Translations under genes and position numbers: made by a program
DNA from: Candidatus Vicinibacter proximus
GTDB taxonomy: Bacteria; Bacteroidota; Bacteroidia; Chitinophagales; Saprospiraceae
DNA length: 64,000 bases
Reading direction: 5' to 3'
NCBI GenBank assembly: GCA_016713905.1
Contig: JADJOE010000003.1
Coordinates: 682,001 to 746,000, forward strand
Shown: positions 26,582 through 35,897 of the stretch, piece by piece
Position numbering within the stretch: the first letter of the stretch is position 1
Layout of the letters: the number at the start of each line of letters is the position of its first letter
Notes under the pieces: model-generated
Database searches by the model: none
Seen by the model: only the letters and a program-made list of their open reading frames with translations
Told to the model about the DNA's origin: nothing

Positions 26582-29080
26582 ATGTATATTTTTAAGCCTT
26601 TTTTGGTATCTGTTTTTTTCTTTTACAGTATTTTACTTTCCGCACAATTTGGCAATCCAATGGCCGCTAAAGCCATACCTGGTGTAGGTAAAATCAGTGG
26701 GGTCATTTTAGATTCAGTGACCAAACAACCTGTTGGTTATGCCAATGTGATCTTGAGAGAAGCATTAGAACACAAAGAGGTCGATGGTGTCTTGACAGAA
26801 GAAGATGGGATTTTTAAATTCAAAGAATTAAAGAATGCCAAGTATGAATTAGTTATTTCATTTTTGGGTTATCACACACGCACGATTGGCGTGTATAAAA
26901 TTAATAAGGATTTGAGCGAGCACAATCTTGGTAAAATTCTATTGCAACCCAGTACAACCCAATTGGAAGAAGTGACCGTAACAGGCCAAAAGGAGTTGGT
27001 GGAAAATAAAATTGACAGATTGGTGTATAATGCAGAGCGTGACATCACGTCACGTGGAGGCAATGCAGCAGATGTACTGCGTAAAACGCCTTTGCTTACT
27101 GTAGATCTCGAAGGAAATGTATCCCTGAGAGGATCTTCCAACATTACCATCCTAATCAATGGAAAACCTTCTTCCATCATGGCTTCTTCTGTAAAGGATG
27201 CTTTGAAAATGATTCCAGCAGATGTCATTCAAAAAGTAGAAGTGATCACACAACCCGGTGCCAAATACGATGCAGAAGGCACTGCCGGTATCATCAACAT
27301 AGTTACCAAATCTAAAAAAATCCAGGGTGTATCAGGAGGATTCAACGCAAGTGCAGGATCCAGAAGTAGTTTCCTTGGTTCTAATCTTTCCATCCGAACC
27401 GGGAAGATTGGTTTCAATGGAAATTTTGGCGGACACTTATGGCGAGGTAGGGGAACGACATTAAACACAAGGGAAAATATTTTTGCTGCGGATACTTTGT
27501 TTTTGAAACAAGAAGGAAATTCTTCCAACCTCGGAGGAGGATTTTTTCTGCAGGGTGGAATGGATTACGACATCAATGAAAAAAATAATCTTACGCTATC
27601 GCTTCGGGTACCCTTGAATTTATTTTCCAACAACAATGATCTCAGCACTTTTCAAGGTGCAGAAAGTGAAGTTTTGCCATTTGGTTTCCGCAGAGTCAGT
27701 GAAGTGTACAACCAGACCATCGGAAGCGACATCAATTTGGATTACAAAAAAACATTTGACAAAGATTCTGATCGCGAATTCACCGCTTCTGCCCAATATT
27801 CCATCAGCAGCAGACAAAGTGACTATGAAACGGATCAGTTCAATCAGTTTGACTTGTTAAACTTTAGAGAAGTTGGCCCAAACAACAGCGACAATAAGGA
27901 GCTGATTTTTGCAATGGATTACATTCATCCCATTACCAAGAAAATTAATTTGGAGACAGGTGTAAAGACGATTTTAAGAGATGTTACCAGCGATATTTAT
28001 TACGATACTTTAAGTTTTGCCAGCAACCAACTCATCAGAGATTCCAGAAGAAACAATTACTTTGACTACACACAGGATGTAGCTGCAGGATATGGACAGG
28101 TAACATTTCCAATTACCAAAGACATTACAGGACGTGTAGGTTTGAGGTATGAACATACATTTATTGATGGTCATGAAATAGGGGAGAGTGGTTTTAACAA
28201 CAATTACGCAAGTTGGATTCCATCTGGTCTGATATCCTATAATTTATCTAAATTTTCTACAGCCAAAATTTCTTATTCCCGTCGGATTCAAAGACCTGGA
28301 ATGTTCTTCCTGAATCCTTATGTTAACTTTAATGACCCAACAAATATTTCTTACGGTAATCCTGAATTGTCTCCTGAGTTAACGGATTCCTACGAAGCAT
28401 CCTGGGGTTATTCCAAGAATTTCAACAGCATTAACATCAATGTCTATCATAAGACAACAACAGATTTAATCGACAATTATCGTTTTGTAGATTCTTTAGG
28501 GGTCACCAATGCAACTTACAACAACCTTTCTACCGGTTATTCCAGTGGAATGAGCATCAATGGTGGGGTGATGAAACTCGGAAAAATAATTTTGAATTCA
28601 ACCGTAAATATTTTTTATCAAAAAATTTCCAGTGAACGATTTGCAGATGTACGGAATGATGCAGTTAACTTCAATATGAATATTTTTGGAAATATAAACA
28701 TTACACCAACCTGGGGCATTACCGTTTTTGGTTTTTACAATTCACCTAAGTTGACCACACAAGGGAAGCAAGCTACATGGTTTGTCTACAATATTGGTGC
28801 TCGAAAAGAACTTTGGAAAAAGAAGGGCGCCATCAGTTTTGGTCTGGACAATGTTTTTCATCCTTGGATGAACATCAATTCCAGCTTTCAATCTCCTGAG
28901 TTTAGCTTCTCCTCAAAAAATCGAATAGAAGGCTGGGGGGTAAGAGCTAGTGTAGAATACAGATTTGGAAAAATGGAGTTTGGAGCTCCTCAGAAAAAAA
29001 AGAAAAAAGGTGCTCTGAATGACGATCTGAAGCAAGGCGATGGCGATGGCGGCGGTATGGGTTCTTCCGGAGGGCGCTAA
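26582..29080 (+). CDS. TonB-dependent receptor family outer-membrane beta-barrel protein
   Basis: The 832-residue protein has a signal peptide (MYIFKPFLVSVFFFYSILLSAQ), a CarboxypepD_reg-like domain (about 38-115: ISGVILDSVTKQPVGYANV), a plug domain (about 125-225: VLRKTPLLTVDLEGNVSLRG, QPGAKYDAEGTAGIINIV) and an OMP_b-brl_3-type barrel to about 800. The C-terminal tail is low-complexity (KKKKKGALNDDLKQGDGDGG). It is an outer-membrane receptor or transporter; the ligand is unknown. No SusD-like partner or regulator lies next to it, so polysaccharide use is not indicated. Confidence 0.9.
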   Translation: MYIFKPFLVSVFFFYSILLSAQFGNPMAAKAIPGVGKISGVILDSVTKQPVGYANVILREALEHKEVDGVLTEEDGIFKFKELKNAKYELVISFLGYHTRTIGVYKINKDLSEHNLGKILLQPSTTQLEEVTVTGQKELVENKIDRLVYNAERDITSRGGNAADVLRKTPLLTVDLEGNVSLRGSSNITILINGKPSSIMASSVKDALKMIPADVIQKVEVITQPGAKYDAEGTAGIINIVTKSKKIQGVSGGFNASAGSRSSFLGSNLSIRTGKIGFNGNFGGHLWRGRGTTLNTRENIFAADTLFLKQEGNSSNLGGGFFLQGGMDYDINEKNNLTLSLRVPLNLFSNNNDLSTFQGAESEVLPFGFRRVSEVYNQTIGSDINLDYKKTFDKDSDREFTASAQYSISSRQSDYETDQFNQFDLLNFREVGPNNSDNKELIFAMDYIHPITKKINLETGVKTILRDVTSDIYYDTLSFASNQLIRDSRRNNYFDYTQDVAAGYGQVTFPITKDITGRVGLRYEHTFIDGHEIGESGFNNNYASWIPSGLISYNLSKFSTAKISYSRRIQRPGMFFLNPYVNFNDPTNISYGNPELSPELTDSYEASWGYSKNFNSININVYHKTTTDLIDNYRFVDSLGVTNATYNNLSTGYSSGMSINGGVMKLGKIILNSTVNIFYQKISSERFADVRNDAVNFNMNIFGNINITPTWGITVFGFYNSPKLTTQGKQATWFVYNIGARKELWKKKGAISFGLDNVFHPWMNINSSFQSPEFSFSSKNRIEGWGVRASVEYRFGKMEFGAPQKKKKKGALNDDLKQGDGDGGGMGSSGGR

Positions 29081-29226
29081 AGATAAATGCCCACTACGGC
29101 ATGTATGGAACTCCAGTTCTTAATTTTATTTGGCTATAACCATTTATTTTGAAGCCGGACGCACAGAATTCATTTTTTCAACGCAAATTTGTACCTCCTG
29201 CTAAAATTTATGATTGATTCGTATTT

Positions 29227-29883
29227 ATGCCCATTCTAGACAAAATCAAATCCATTTTTATTGTTCCGGACGAGAATGCCTCTGCGGCGCAATCTGAAAA
29301 TTCAAATCCAGAAACTCTCGCAACTCAAACCAATGATAATCCTCCTAAATCTGAGGTTTCCGGCCAGCCAAATGAGAAATTTTTAGAGATTCTTGCTGGT
29401 GTTCTGGAGAAAAACAATTTACCGGGTTTTGATTATTTTGAGTACCGTAAGGCAGTCCAATCGATCGCAAAATTACACACCATGGATGAAGCGACGCAGT
29501 ATAAAACAGCTTATGCCGCTGCACAATCCATGAATGTAAGTCACGAAAGTCTGATCAGTTCGGCAAATAAATACCTTTCGCTTCTGGAGGTTGAAGAAAC
29601 CAATTTCAATCAATCTGCCAACAATTACCTCAATCAGCAGCTGGCTTCCAAAAAATCTGAAGAAACCCAACTTCAGGATCAGGTACAAAAAATCACCCAA
29701 CAAATTGAAGAGTTGAAAGCGAAGTTGGAGACAGATAAAACCAGATTAACCAATTTGCAGGAAGAGCTTGGCAGCGTAAGTCGGAAAGTAGAGGCAAACA
29801 AAGCCAATTTCAAAGCTAGCTATCAAAATATTGTAGAAGAAATCAGAACGGATATTCAGAAAATGGAAAAATATCTGAAGTAA
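29227..29883 (+). CDS. Cytoplasmic coiled-coil protein, unknown family
   Basis: The 218-residue protein has a disordered acidic N-terminal segment (about 15-50, rich in Ser, Asn, Glu, Gln), a compact helical region (about 50-130: LEILAGVLEKNNLPGFDYFEYRKAV) and a long coiled coil (about 130-218: EETQLQDQVQKITQQIEELKAK). There is no signal peptide. The next gene, 48 bases downstream, is a membrane-anchored coiled-coil protein, so the two may interact. I do not recognise a family; a membrane-stress or scaffold role is a guess based on the pairing. Confidence 0.65.
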   Translation: MPILDKIKSIFIVPDENASAAQSENSNPETLATQTNDNPPKSEVSGQPNEKFLEILAGVLEKNNLPGFDYFEYRKAVQSIAKLHTMDEATQYKTAYAAAQSMNVSHESLISSANKYLSLLEVEETNFNQSANNYLNQQLASKKSEETQLQDQVQKITQQIEELKAKLETDKTRLTNLQEELGSVSRKVEANKANFKASYQNIVEEIRTDIQKMEKYLK

Positions 29884-29931
29884 AACGGTCGCTGAAATGT
29901 CTAATTATCTTTAACAAAGTGCCAAGAAAAT

Positions 29932-30945
29932 ATGAACTTAAATACTCCAAGGAAAAATTTCTGGAACAGGCCTGAAGGCGTTACCGGTGGGTTGGTTTTG
30001 GGCGGACTTATCATAGGTGGAGGTTATCTCCTGTATCAGTTTTTGCCTTTACTCATCAGCCTTACTTCAAATTTACTTTATCTGTCCGGAATGCTTTTGG
30101 TGTTGGGCGCAATTATCTATATGGTTTTGGATCCGAAGACCAGAAATCTGACCTGGTATATGTACAAAAGTGCCATGCGCTGGATCACCAGCATTTTTGT
30201 AAAAATTGATCCGATCGGAATCCTAAAATCTTACGTTGAAGACTTAAGGGACAATTTGGGTAAAATGAATATGCAGATCACCAAGCTGCGATCCCAGATG
30301 CATATCCTCAAAGAACAAATCTACAACAACAAAAAGCAAATCAATTCAAGTCTCGATCAGGCTGCCCAGGCCCAAAAAACCAATCAGGAATCTGTCATGG
30401 TTTTGAAAACGCGTCAGGCCGGAAGACTTAAGGAGTCCAATATAAAACTGGATGATCTGTACAGAAAAATGGAAATCCTGTACAAGGTCTTAAACAGAAT
30501 GTATGAGACTTCTGAAATCATGGCAGAAGACATTTCTGACCAGGTGAAATTGAAAGAACAGGAAAGAATTGCCATACATGCCAGCCATTCAGCCATGCGT
30601 TCAGCGATGAGTGTCATCACCGGAGATAAAGACCAAAGGGCCCTGTTTGATGAAGCATTAGAGGCCATGGCAGACGATGTAAGCATGAAAGTAGGCGAGA
30701 TGGAGCAGTTTATGGAATTGTCTGAAAACTTTATGTCTTCCGTGGATTTGCAGAATGGGGTTTTTGAAGAAGAGGGCCTCAAAATGCTGGAGAAGTGGGA
30801 AACAGAGGGCGTTTCTAAAATTCTTGGGAAAGAAAAAGAAGTTTTGGTAAGCGGAGATAAACCACTCGTTTTGGACAGTCCGCGACCAGAACGTGAGGAA
30901 CTGGAAAACAAAAATCCTTACGATGATTTTTTTAATGAAAAGTAA
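29932..30945 (+). CDS. Membrane-anchored coiled-coil protein (PspA-like shape)
   Basis: The 337-residue protein has two membrane segments in the first 65 residues (TGGLVLGGLIIGGGYLLYQF and LLYLSGMLLVLGAIIYMVL). A long coiled coil follows (about 100-280) in which DLRDNLGKMNMQITKLRSQM and NNKKQINSSLDQAAQAQ resemble the helical hairpin of PspA/IM30 proteins. A disordered acidic tail ends it. PspA-like proteins guard membranes, but homology here is only a shape impression. It overlaps the start of the next gene by 11 bases, so the three genes from 29227 form a unit. Confidence 0.65.
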   Translation: MNLNTPRKNFWNRPEGVTGGLVLGGLIIGGGYLLYQFLPLLISLTSNLLYLSGMLLVLGAIIYMVLDPKTRNLTWYMYKSAMRWITSIFVKIDPIGILKSYVEDLRDNLGKMNMQITKLRSQMHILKEQIYNNKKQINSSLDQAAQAQKTNQESVMVLKTRQAGRLKESNIKLDDLYRKMEILYKVLNRMYETSEIMAEDISDQVKLKEQERIAIHASHSAMRSAMSVITGDKDQRALFDEALEAMADDVSMKVGEMEQFMELSENFMSSVDLQNGVFEEEGLKMLEKWETEGVSKILGKEKEVLVSGDKPLVLDSPRPEREELENKNPYDDFFNEK

Positions 30946-31930
30946 AGCATTTATCAATTTGGTAGTTGCACATTGCAATTTAATACTTTTCTTTTTTGTT
31001 TTGTGTGGCTTTCTTTGGTCATCAGGTCTGAATGCCCAACAAAAAATAGATGGAAGTTTTTCTTTGAATGGAGCTACCCCGCAAAAGTATTCGCTCTACC
31101 TCGCTTCTGGCTTTAAATCAGGAGGAAATGCGGTATTGGCCTTCCATCCATTGAATACTGCAAGATGGAATGGTCAATCTTGGAGGGATACATTGGTCGC
31201 ATTCGCGGAAATCAATAATGTTTTGCTAATTTGCCCGGATGGTGGATCAGATGGCAGAGTAAACGATGACGAAGATACCTCCTTCACCACCGCATTACTT
31301 GATTCAGTGAGTACATGGTATACTTACCGAAAAGACTTACTGGTCGGAATGGGATTTTCCTGGGGAGGATTAACGACTTATACTTATGGTCTTAGCCATC
31401 CTGAAAAATTCAAAGGACTCATACCCATTGGAGCGGCCATCAATGGCGATGCAGAAATTAAAAACCTGGCTGTAAATGCCCATTCTAAAAATATCTATAT
31501 CATTCACGGAGCCCAGGATATACCCCAAACCAGATATTATCCGGCCCTGCAGACATTTTCTAAGACCTCGGCTTGTGTGGAGGATACTTTAATGTCCGGG
31601 ATCGGTCACACCATTGATTTTCCAAGGCGAAATCAGATTCTTACCGCGGCATATCAATGGATATTGAGCAATAATTGCAAGGTTACCGGTATCGACCTTC
31701 CCACCAATGCTGAGAAATCAGTTGACTTTAAGATTAGTTTCTTTCAGCAAAAACTAATGGTAGAAATATTAAACGAAAAGGAGAGTCCACTTAGCATTTT
31801 GGATATGAATGGTAAACTTTTGGCCACAAAGCTTCCAACTAAAGGCTTAAATACCTACGACATACATCTCAATAGTGGTATATACCTGGCTCAATATTCG
31901 GGGAGATCGGTGCAGTTTTTAGTGCCCTGA
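30935..31930 (+). CDS. Secreted alpha/beta-hydrolase esterase with T9SS tail
   Basis: I chose the ATG at 30935 (MKSKAFINLVVAHCNLILFF...GLNAQ signal) rather than an upstream extension that overlaps the previous gene further. The 331-residue protein has the PHB-depolymerase/feruloyl-esterase-like fold: FHPLNTARWNGQSWRD and a G-x-S-x-G elbow in VGMGFSWGGLTTYTY (nucleophile Ser), with His in MSGIGHTIDFPRR and Asp in IHGAQDIP completing a plausible triad. The C-terminus (FFQQKLMVEILNEKESPLSI, then SGIYLAQYSGRSVQFLVP) resembles a T9SS tail. It is likely secreted and cleaves ester bonds. Confidence 0.82.
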   Translation: MKSKAFINLVVAHCNLILFFFVLCGFLWSSGLNAQQKIDGSFSLNGATPQKYSLYLASGFKSGGNAVLAFHPLNTARWNGQSWRDTLVAFAEINNVLLICPDGGSDGRVNDDEDTSFTTALLDSVSTWYTYRKDLLVGMGFSWGGLTTYTYGLSHPEKFKGLIPIGAAINGDAEIKNLAVNAHSKNIYIIHGAQDIPQTRYYPALQTFSKTSACVEDTLMSGIGHTIDFPRRNQILTAAYQWILSNNCKVTGIDLPTNAEKSVDFKISFFQQKLMVEILNEKESPLSILDMNGKLLATKLPTKGLNTYDIHLNSGIYLAQYSGRSVQFLVP

Positions 31931-31975
31931 TCAATGCACTCAGCAAACGTAAACCGCCTTATGTCTCTGTAAAAT

Positions 31976-33196
31976 TTAGAGAATCATGTTCACCGGTTGC
32001 TCCAAAAACGCCTTAAGACTTTGAAGGAACTTTGCGCCTGTTGCACCATCTACTGCACGGTGATCACAGGAAAGACACACCTTCATCCGATGTGAAATTA
32101 CGATTTGGTCATCCTTAACTGCAGGCTTTTTAGCAATAGACCCAACGGCAAGTATACAAGCATCTGGCGGATTGATTATGGCCGTGAAATCCTCTATGTC
32201 ATACATCCCTAAATTGGAAATGGTAAAGGTATTCCCCTGCATTTCGTCAAGTCCTAGCTTTCGTTCTTTAGCACGGACTGCCTTGTCAGCCACTTCCGCA
32301 TTAATCTGACTGAGACTTTTTTGATCAGTGTTTCTGATTACAGGAACCACAAGTCCGTCTTCTATTGCCACTGCCACACCAATGTGAATGTCGTTGTGGA
32401 AGACCATCTTATCGCCATACCAGGAAACATTCACCCCGGGATTTAATCTTATTGCAGCAGCTACAGCTTTGGTGATAAAATCATTGAAAGAAATTTTAGC
32501 AGTAGCCATTTTGTTAATTTGATTTCTGGCGACTACACATTGATCCATATCGATCTCGGTTTTGAGATAGAAATGGGGAGCGGAAAATTTGCTTTCTGCC
32601 AATCTGGTGGCAATCGTTTTACGCATTTGACTAACCAACACTTCACGATCTCCCTTTGATTCATATGCAATAGAAGTACCCACAGCCGGCTTGCTTTTTA
32701 CAGGCGCTGAGATAGTGCTCTCAATATCTTTTTTAACTATTCTGCCATTTTCCCCGGTACCTTTCACCGTAGTTAAATCGACTCCGCTTTCTTTTGCAAT
32801 GGATTTTGCCAAAGGAGATGCTTTAATTCTTTGGGGTTCTGCAGAACCGACCACTGCAACGGGTGGGGAAACACTGGATGGCTGAGCAGCAAAACTTTCA
32901 ACAATCGGTGCAGCTGCGGTTTCTTTAGATGAACCACTGAGCAGGCTGCTAAAATCTTCACCCGGCTTTCCAATGATAGCGATGATACCATCTACATCTA
33001 CATTCCCTTCCGGAACAGCAATATGCAAAATTACGCCCTCCTGAAAAGCTTCCAGATCCATGGTTGCTTTATCGGTCTCCACTTCTGCCATTACATCGCC
33101 TGGTTTGACGGAGTCACCAACTTTTTTATGCCATGTTCTTATAAACCCTGTTTGCATCGTGTCGCTCAATCTGGGCATTCTAATGATATCAGCCAT
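31976..33196 (-). CDS. 2-oxo acid dehydrogenase E2 (dihydrolipoamide acyltransferase), probably pyruvate type
   Basis: The 406-residue protein has one lipoyl domain (1-75, lipoate on Lys43 in VETDKATMDLEA), a Pro/Ala-rich linker, a peripheral-subunit-binding domain (about 123-158: ASPLAKSIAKESGVDLTTVKG) and a catalytic domain with the HxxxDG motif in CDHRAVDGATG (His379, Asp383). It transfers acyl groups from E1 to CoA in the pyruvate (or a branched-chain) dehydrogenase complex. E1 and E3 genes are not in the window, so the substrate is inferred. It is transcribed divergently from recR. Confidence 0.93.
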   Translation of the reverse strand: MADIIRMPRLSDTMQTGFIRTWHKKVGDSVKPGDVMAEVETDKATMDLEAFQEGVILHIAVPEGNVDVDGIIAIIGKPGEDFSSLLSGSSKETAAAPIVESFAAQPSSVSPPVAVVGSAEPQRIKASPLAKSIAKESGVDLTTVKGTGENGRIVKKDIESTISAPVKSKPAVGTSIAYESKGDREVLVSQMRKTIATRLAESKFSAPHFYLKTEIDMDQCVVARNQINKMATAKISFNDFITKAVAAAIRLNPGVNVSWYGDKMVFHNDIHIGVAVAIEDGLVVPVIRNTDQKSLSQINAEVADKAVRAKERKLGLDEMQGNTFTISNLGMYDIEDFTAIINPPDACILAVGSIAKKPAVKDDQIVISHRMKVCLSCDHRAVDGATGAKFLQSLKAFLEQPVNMIL

Positions 33197-33342
33197 ATTC
33201 CTCCGTTTAAATGTTTAGTTCGATGTATAATCAGTGACAAAATTAATGGATTTTAATCATTTTAACCGCTCACGGACACTTAAGTGATAAAATGTATAGA
33301 ATTGTACCTTTACATATTAAGAAAACTCTTAATTTTAGGCGT

Positions 33343-33966
33343 ATGAAATATACATCCAAGCTAATGCAGGATGCCGTGGAGGCCTTAAGCATGCTTCCCG
33401 GAGTAGGGAAAAAGACTGCGCTCAGGTTGGCTATTTTTTTGGCCCAGCAGGATTCTGCTAAAGGCCACAGATTGGCTTCCGCCATAACCGACATGCTGGA
33501 TCAGATGCAGGTGTGTAAGTTTTGCTTTTCGTATTCCGATAAAGAAATTTGTGAAATTTGTTCGAATCCTGTACGAGACCAGACCACCATTTGCGTTATA
33601 GAATCCATAAGAGATCTAATGGCCATTGAAGAAACACAACAATACAAAGGCTTGTATCATGTTTTGGGAGGATTGATCTCTCCTATTGAAGGGATTGGAC
33701 CGGATAAACTGAACATCCATGACTTACTCAAAAGAATTCAGGAAAAACAGCCAAAGGAAATTATAATGGCCATACGCCCAAGTATTGAAGGTGATACAAC
33801 GGTTTATTACATTACCAAACAAGTAAATACAGATCAAACCAAAATCAGTCTGATCGCCAGAGGGATTTCCTTTGGCTCTGAATTGGAGTATGCGGATGAA
33901 TTTACTTTAAGCAGATCCATAGCCGCAAGAACGCCATATTTTATAAAAGACAATTCCACAGTTTGA
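33343..33966 (+). CDS. recR: Recombination mediator protein RecR
   Basis: Starting at the ATG at 33343 the protein is 207 residues, normal for RecR, and begins MKYTSKLMQDAVEALSMLPGVGKKTALRLA, the conserved helix-hairpin-helix. A four-Cys zinc finger (CKFCFSYSDKEICEIC) and a TOPRIM domain (VIESIRDLMAIEETQQYKGLYHVLGG) follow. It works with RecO/RecF to load RecA at single-stranded gaps. An upstream in-frame Met would add 17 residues unlike the family. The next gene's TTG start overlaps its stop, so translation may be coupled. Confidence 0.95.
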   Translation: MKYTSKLMQDAVEALSMLPGVGKKTALRLAIFLAQQDSAKGHRLASAITDMLDQMQVCKFCFSYSDKEICEICSNPVRDQTTICVIESIRDLMAIEETQQYKGLYHVLGGLISPIEGIGPDKLNIHDLLKRIQEKQPKEIIMAIRPSIEGDTTVYYITKQVNTDQTKISLIARGISFGSELEYADEFTLSRSIAARTPYFIKDNSTV

Positions 33967-35897
33967 AACTGTCCATTATAATTGTCAATTACAATGTGAG
34001 GCATTTTCTGGAACATGCTCTGAGTTCGGTTTTGGTGGCCTTGCAGAGAATTCAAGGTGAAATTATTGTGGTAGACAACTCTTCAATGGACGACTCCTGC
34101 ACCATGGTGAAGAGCCTTTTTCCTCAAGTTAAATTGATCGAATCTTCAGTTAATTTGGGTTTTTCTAAAGCCAATAATTTAGCTCTTGCGGAAGCGAAAG
34201 GAGAGTACATACTTTTTCTGAATCCCGACACTGTGGTTTCAGAGGATTGCTTTCAAAAATGTTGCAAGTTTATGGATGAGCATCCGGAGGCAGGAGCACT
34301 TGGCGTAAAAATGATCGATGGAAGCGGTAAAATTCTGCCTGAATCCAAAAGAGGTTTTCCTACCACCTGGGTTTCCTTTTGTAAAGTGACGGGATTGAAC
34401 CAGTTGTTCCCAAAATCAAAATTCTTCAATGGCTATTACATGGGACAATTGGATTATGCATCTGATCATCGTGTAGATATTCTAACCGGCGCTTTTTTCT
34501 TTACCCGAAAATCCATACTGAATCTAATCGGAGGATTTGACGAAGCTTTTTTTATGTATGGTGAAGACATTGATCTGTCCCATCGAATCATTCTTGCAGG
34601 TTACCAAAATTATTACCTGGCGGATACATCCATAATTCACTACAAAGGGGAAAGTACCAAAAAATCAAACCTGAATTATTACCACAGCTTCTATCAGGCC
34701 ATGTTGATTTTTTCAAAAAAATATTTCAAAAGTAATGGACTGAATGGTTTTTTATTTTTTATCCGTTGTGGAATTTTATTGAAAGGTTTATTGTCGTGGC
34801 TGCGCAATTTGTTGCTTACGCTAAGTATGCCGATCTTAGATGCTTTGGTGATGTTAAGTGGGATTTTTCTCATCAAAAAAGTATGGTCGCTGGTTTATTT
34901 TAAAAATACCTATTATTTTTCTTCTCTTGCTTTCTGGGCCAATGCAGCTCTATTTACAAGTATCTGGCTGATCTCTTTTTTTCTTTCAGGAGTTTATGAA
35001 AAGCGATTTAAGTCAAAAGATCTTTTGCTTAGTGTAATATCAGGTTTTGGATTGAATTTAGTGATTTACTCCTTGTTGCCGGAAACTTTGCGCTCTTCCA
35101 GAATGATCTTATTGTTTTCTTTTGCATTCGTGTTGTTGTATGCAATACTAAGCAGAATGATTTTAAACAAGCTGGCCTTGAATTTTTGGGGAATCGGAAG
35201 TCACCAGAGAAAAAACATTGTCATAGTAGGTGAGCCAGAAGAAATGATAAAGGCTAATGATATACTGAAAGTTTCCAGGCTGGATTATTTAATTGTGAGT
35301 AGAGTGCAATCCGAACAGCTCAGCGCCAACAACGACTATTGGAAAAAATTAGTAAAGGAATTAAAAGTGAATGAATTGATTTTTTGTCCTTCCGTTTCTT
35401 CGTTAAAAAATGTAATGAACATCATGTCCGGACTTCCGGAACAAATTGAAGTGAAGATGCTGACAGAAAGTGGAAGAGGATTGATCGGAAGCCCTTCTAA
35501 AAATAATCCGGCGGAATTGTATACTTTAGATTTGCAATACCCTTTAAATCAAAAAGTGACACGCAGACAAAAAAGAGTTTTTGATATTTGCTTTTCCTTG
35601 GGTTTGCTAATGTTTGGTTGGATTTTTATTTTTTTACAATCCAATAAGCAAAAGTTTATACAAAATATTTGGGCATGTTTGATTGGTTCAAAATCATGGG
35701 TTGGATATTCATCGGAATTGGCTCAGGATTTAAAAATACCTGTGATCAAAAAAGGAATACTTGCCCCAACTGCAGTCACCCAAAGTGCAGAAACATTGGA
35801 TCTGTCTCATCAAATTACCACTTACTATGCTTTATATTACTCTGTTTGGATGGATTTGGATGTTTGTCTTAAAAATATCAATAAATTAGATGCCTGA
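33963..35897 (+). CDS. GT2 glycosyltransferase fused to a polyprenyl-phosphate sugar-transferase-like half
   Basis: The 644-residue protein starts at a TTG overlapping recR's stop by four bases. Residues 1-240 are a GT-A family 2 glycosyltransferase (SIIIVNYNVRHFL, VVDNSSMDDS, LFLNPDTVV, GGFDEAFFMYGEDIDLSHR) of the rhamnosyl-transferase type. Residues about 260-400 have hydrophobic helices, 415-510 resemble the Rossmann-like middle of WbaP-type transferases (KNIVIVGEPEEM), and 536-640 mirror the catalytic end (RRQKRVFDICFSLGLLMF, GSKSWVGYS, YYSVWMDLDVCL). The usual PRP-containing motif is absent. It is likely an inner-membrane enzyme of surface-glycan assembly. Confidence 0.8.
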   Translation: MKLSIIIVNYNVRHFLEHALSSVLVALQRIQGEIIVVDNSSMDDSCTMVKSLFPQVKLIESSVNLGFSKANNLALAEAKGEYILFLNPDTVVSEDCFQKCCKFMDEHPEAGALGVKMIDGSGKILPESKRGFPTTWVSFCKVTGLNQLFPKSKFFNGYYMGQLDYASDHRVDILTGAFFFTRKSILNLIGGFDEAFFMYGEDIDLSHRIILAGYQNYYLADTSIIHYKGESTKKSNLNYYHSFYQAMLIFSKKYFKSNGLNGFLFFIRCGILLKGLLSWLRNLLLTLSMPILDALVMLSGIFLIKKVWSLVYFKNTYYFSSLAFWANAALFTSIWLISFFLSGVYEKRFKSKDLLLSVISGFGLNLVIYSLLPETLRSSRMILLFSFAFVLLYAILSRMILNKLALNFWGIGSHQRKNIVIVGEPEEMIKANDILKVSRLDYLIVSRVQSEQLSANNDYWKKLVKELKVNELIFCPSVSSLKNVMNIMSGLPEQIEVKMLTESGRGLIGSPSKNNPAELYTLDLQYPLNQKVTRRQKRVFDICFSLGLLMFGWIFIFLQSNKQKFIQNIWACLIGSKSWVGYSSELAQDLKIPVIKKGILAPTAVTQSAETLDLSHQITTYYALYYSVWMDLDVCLKNINKLDA

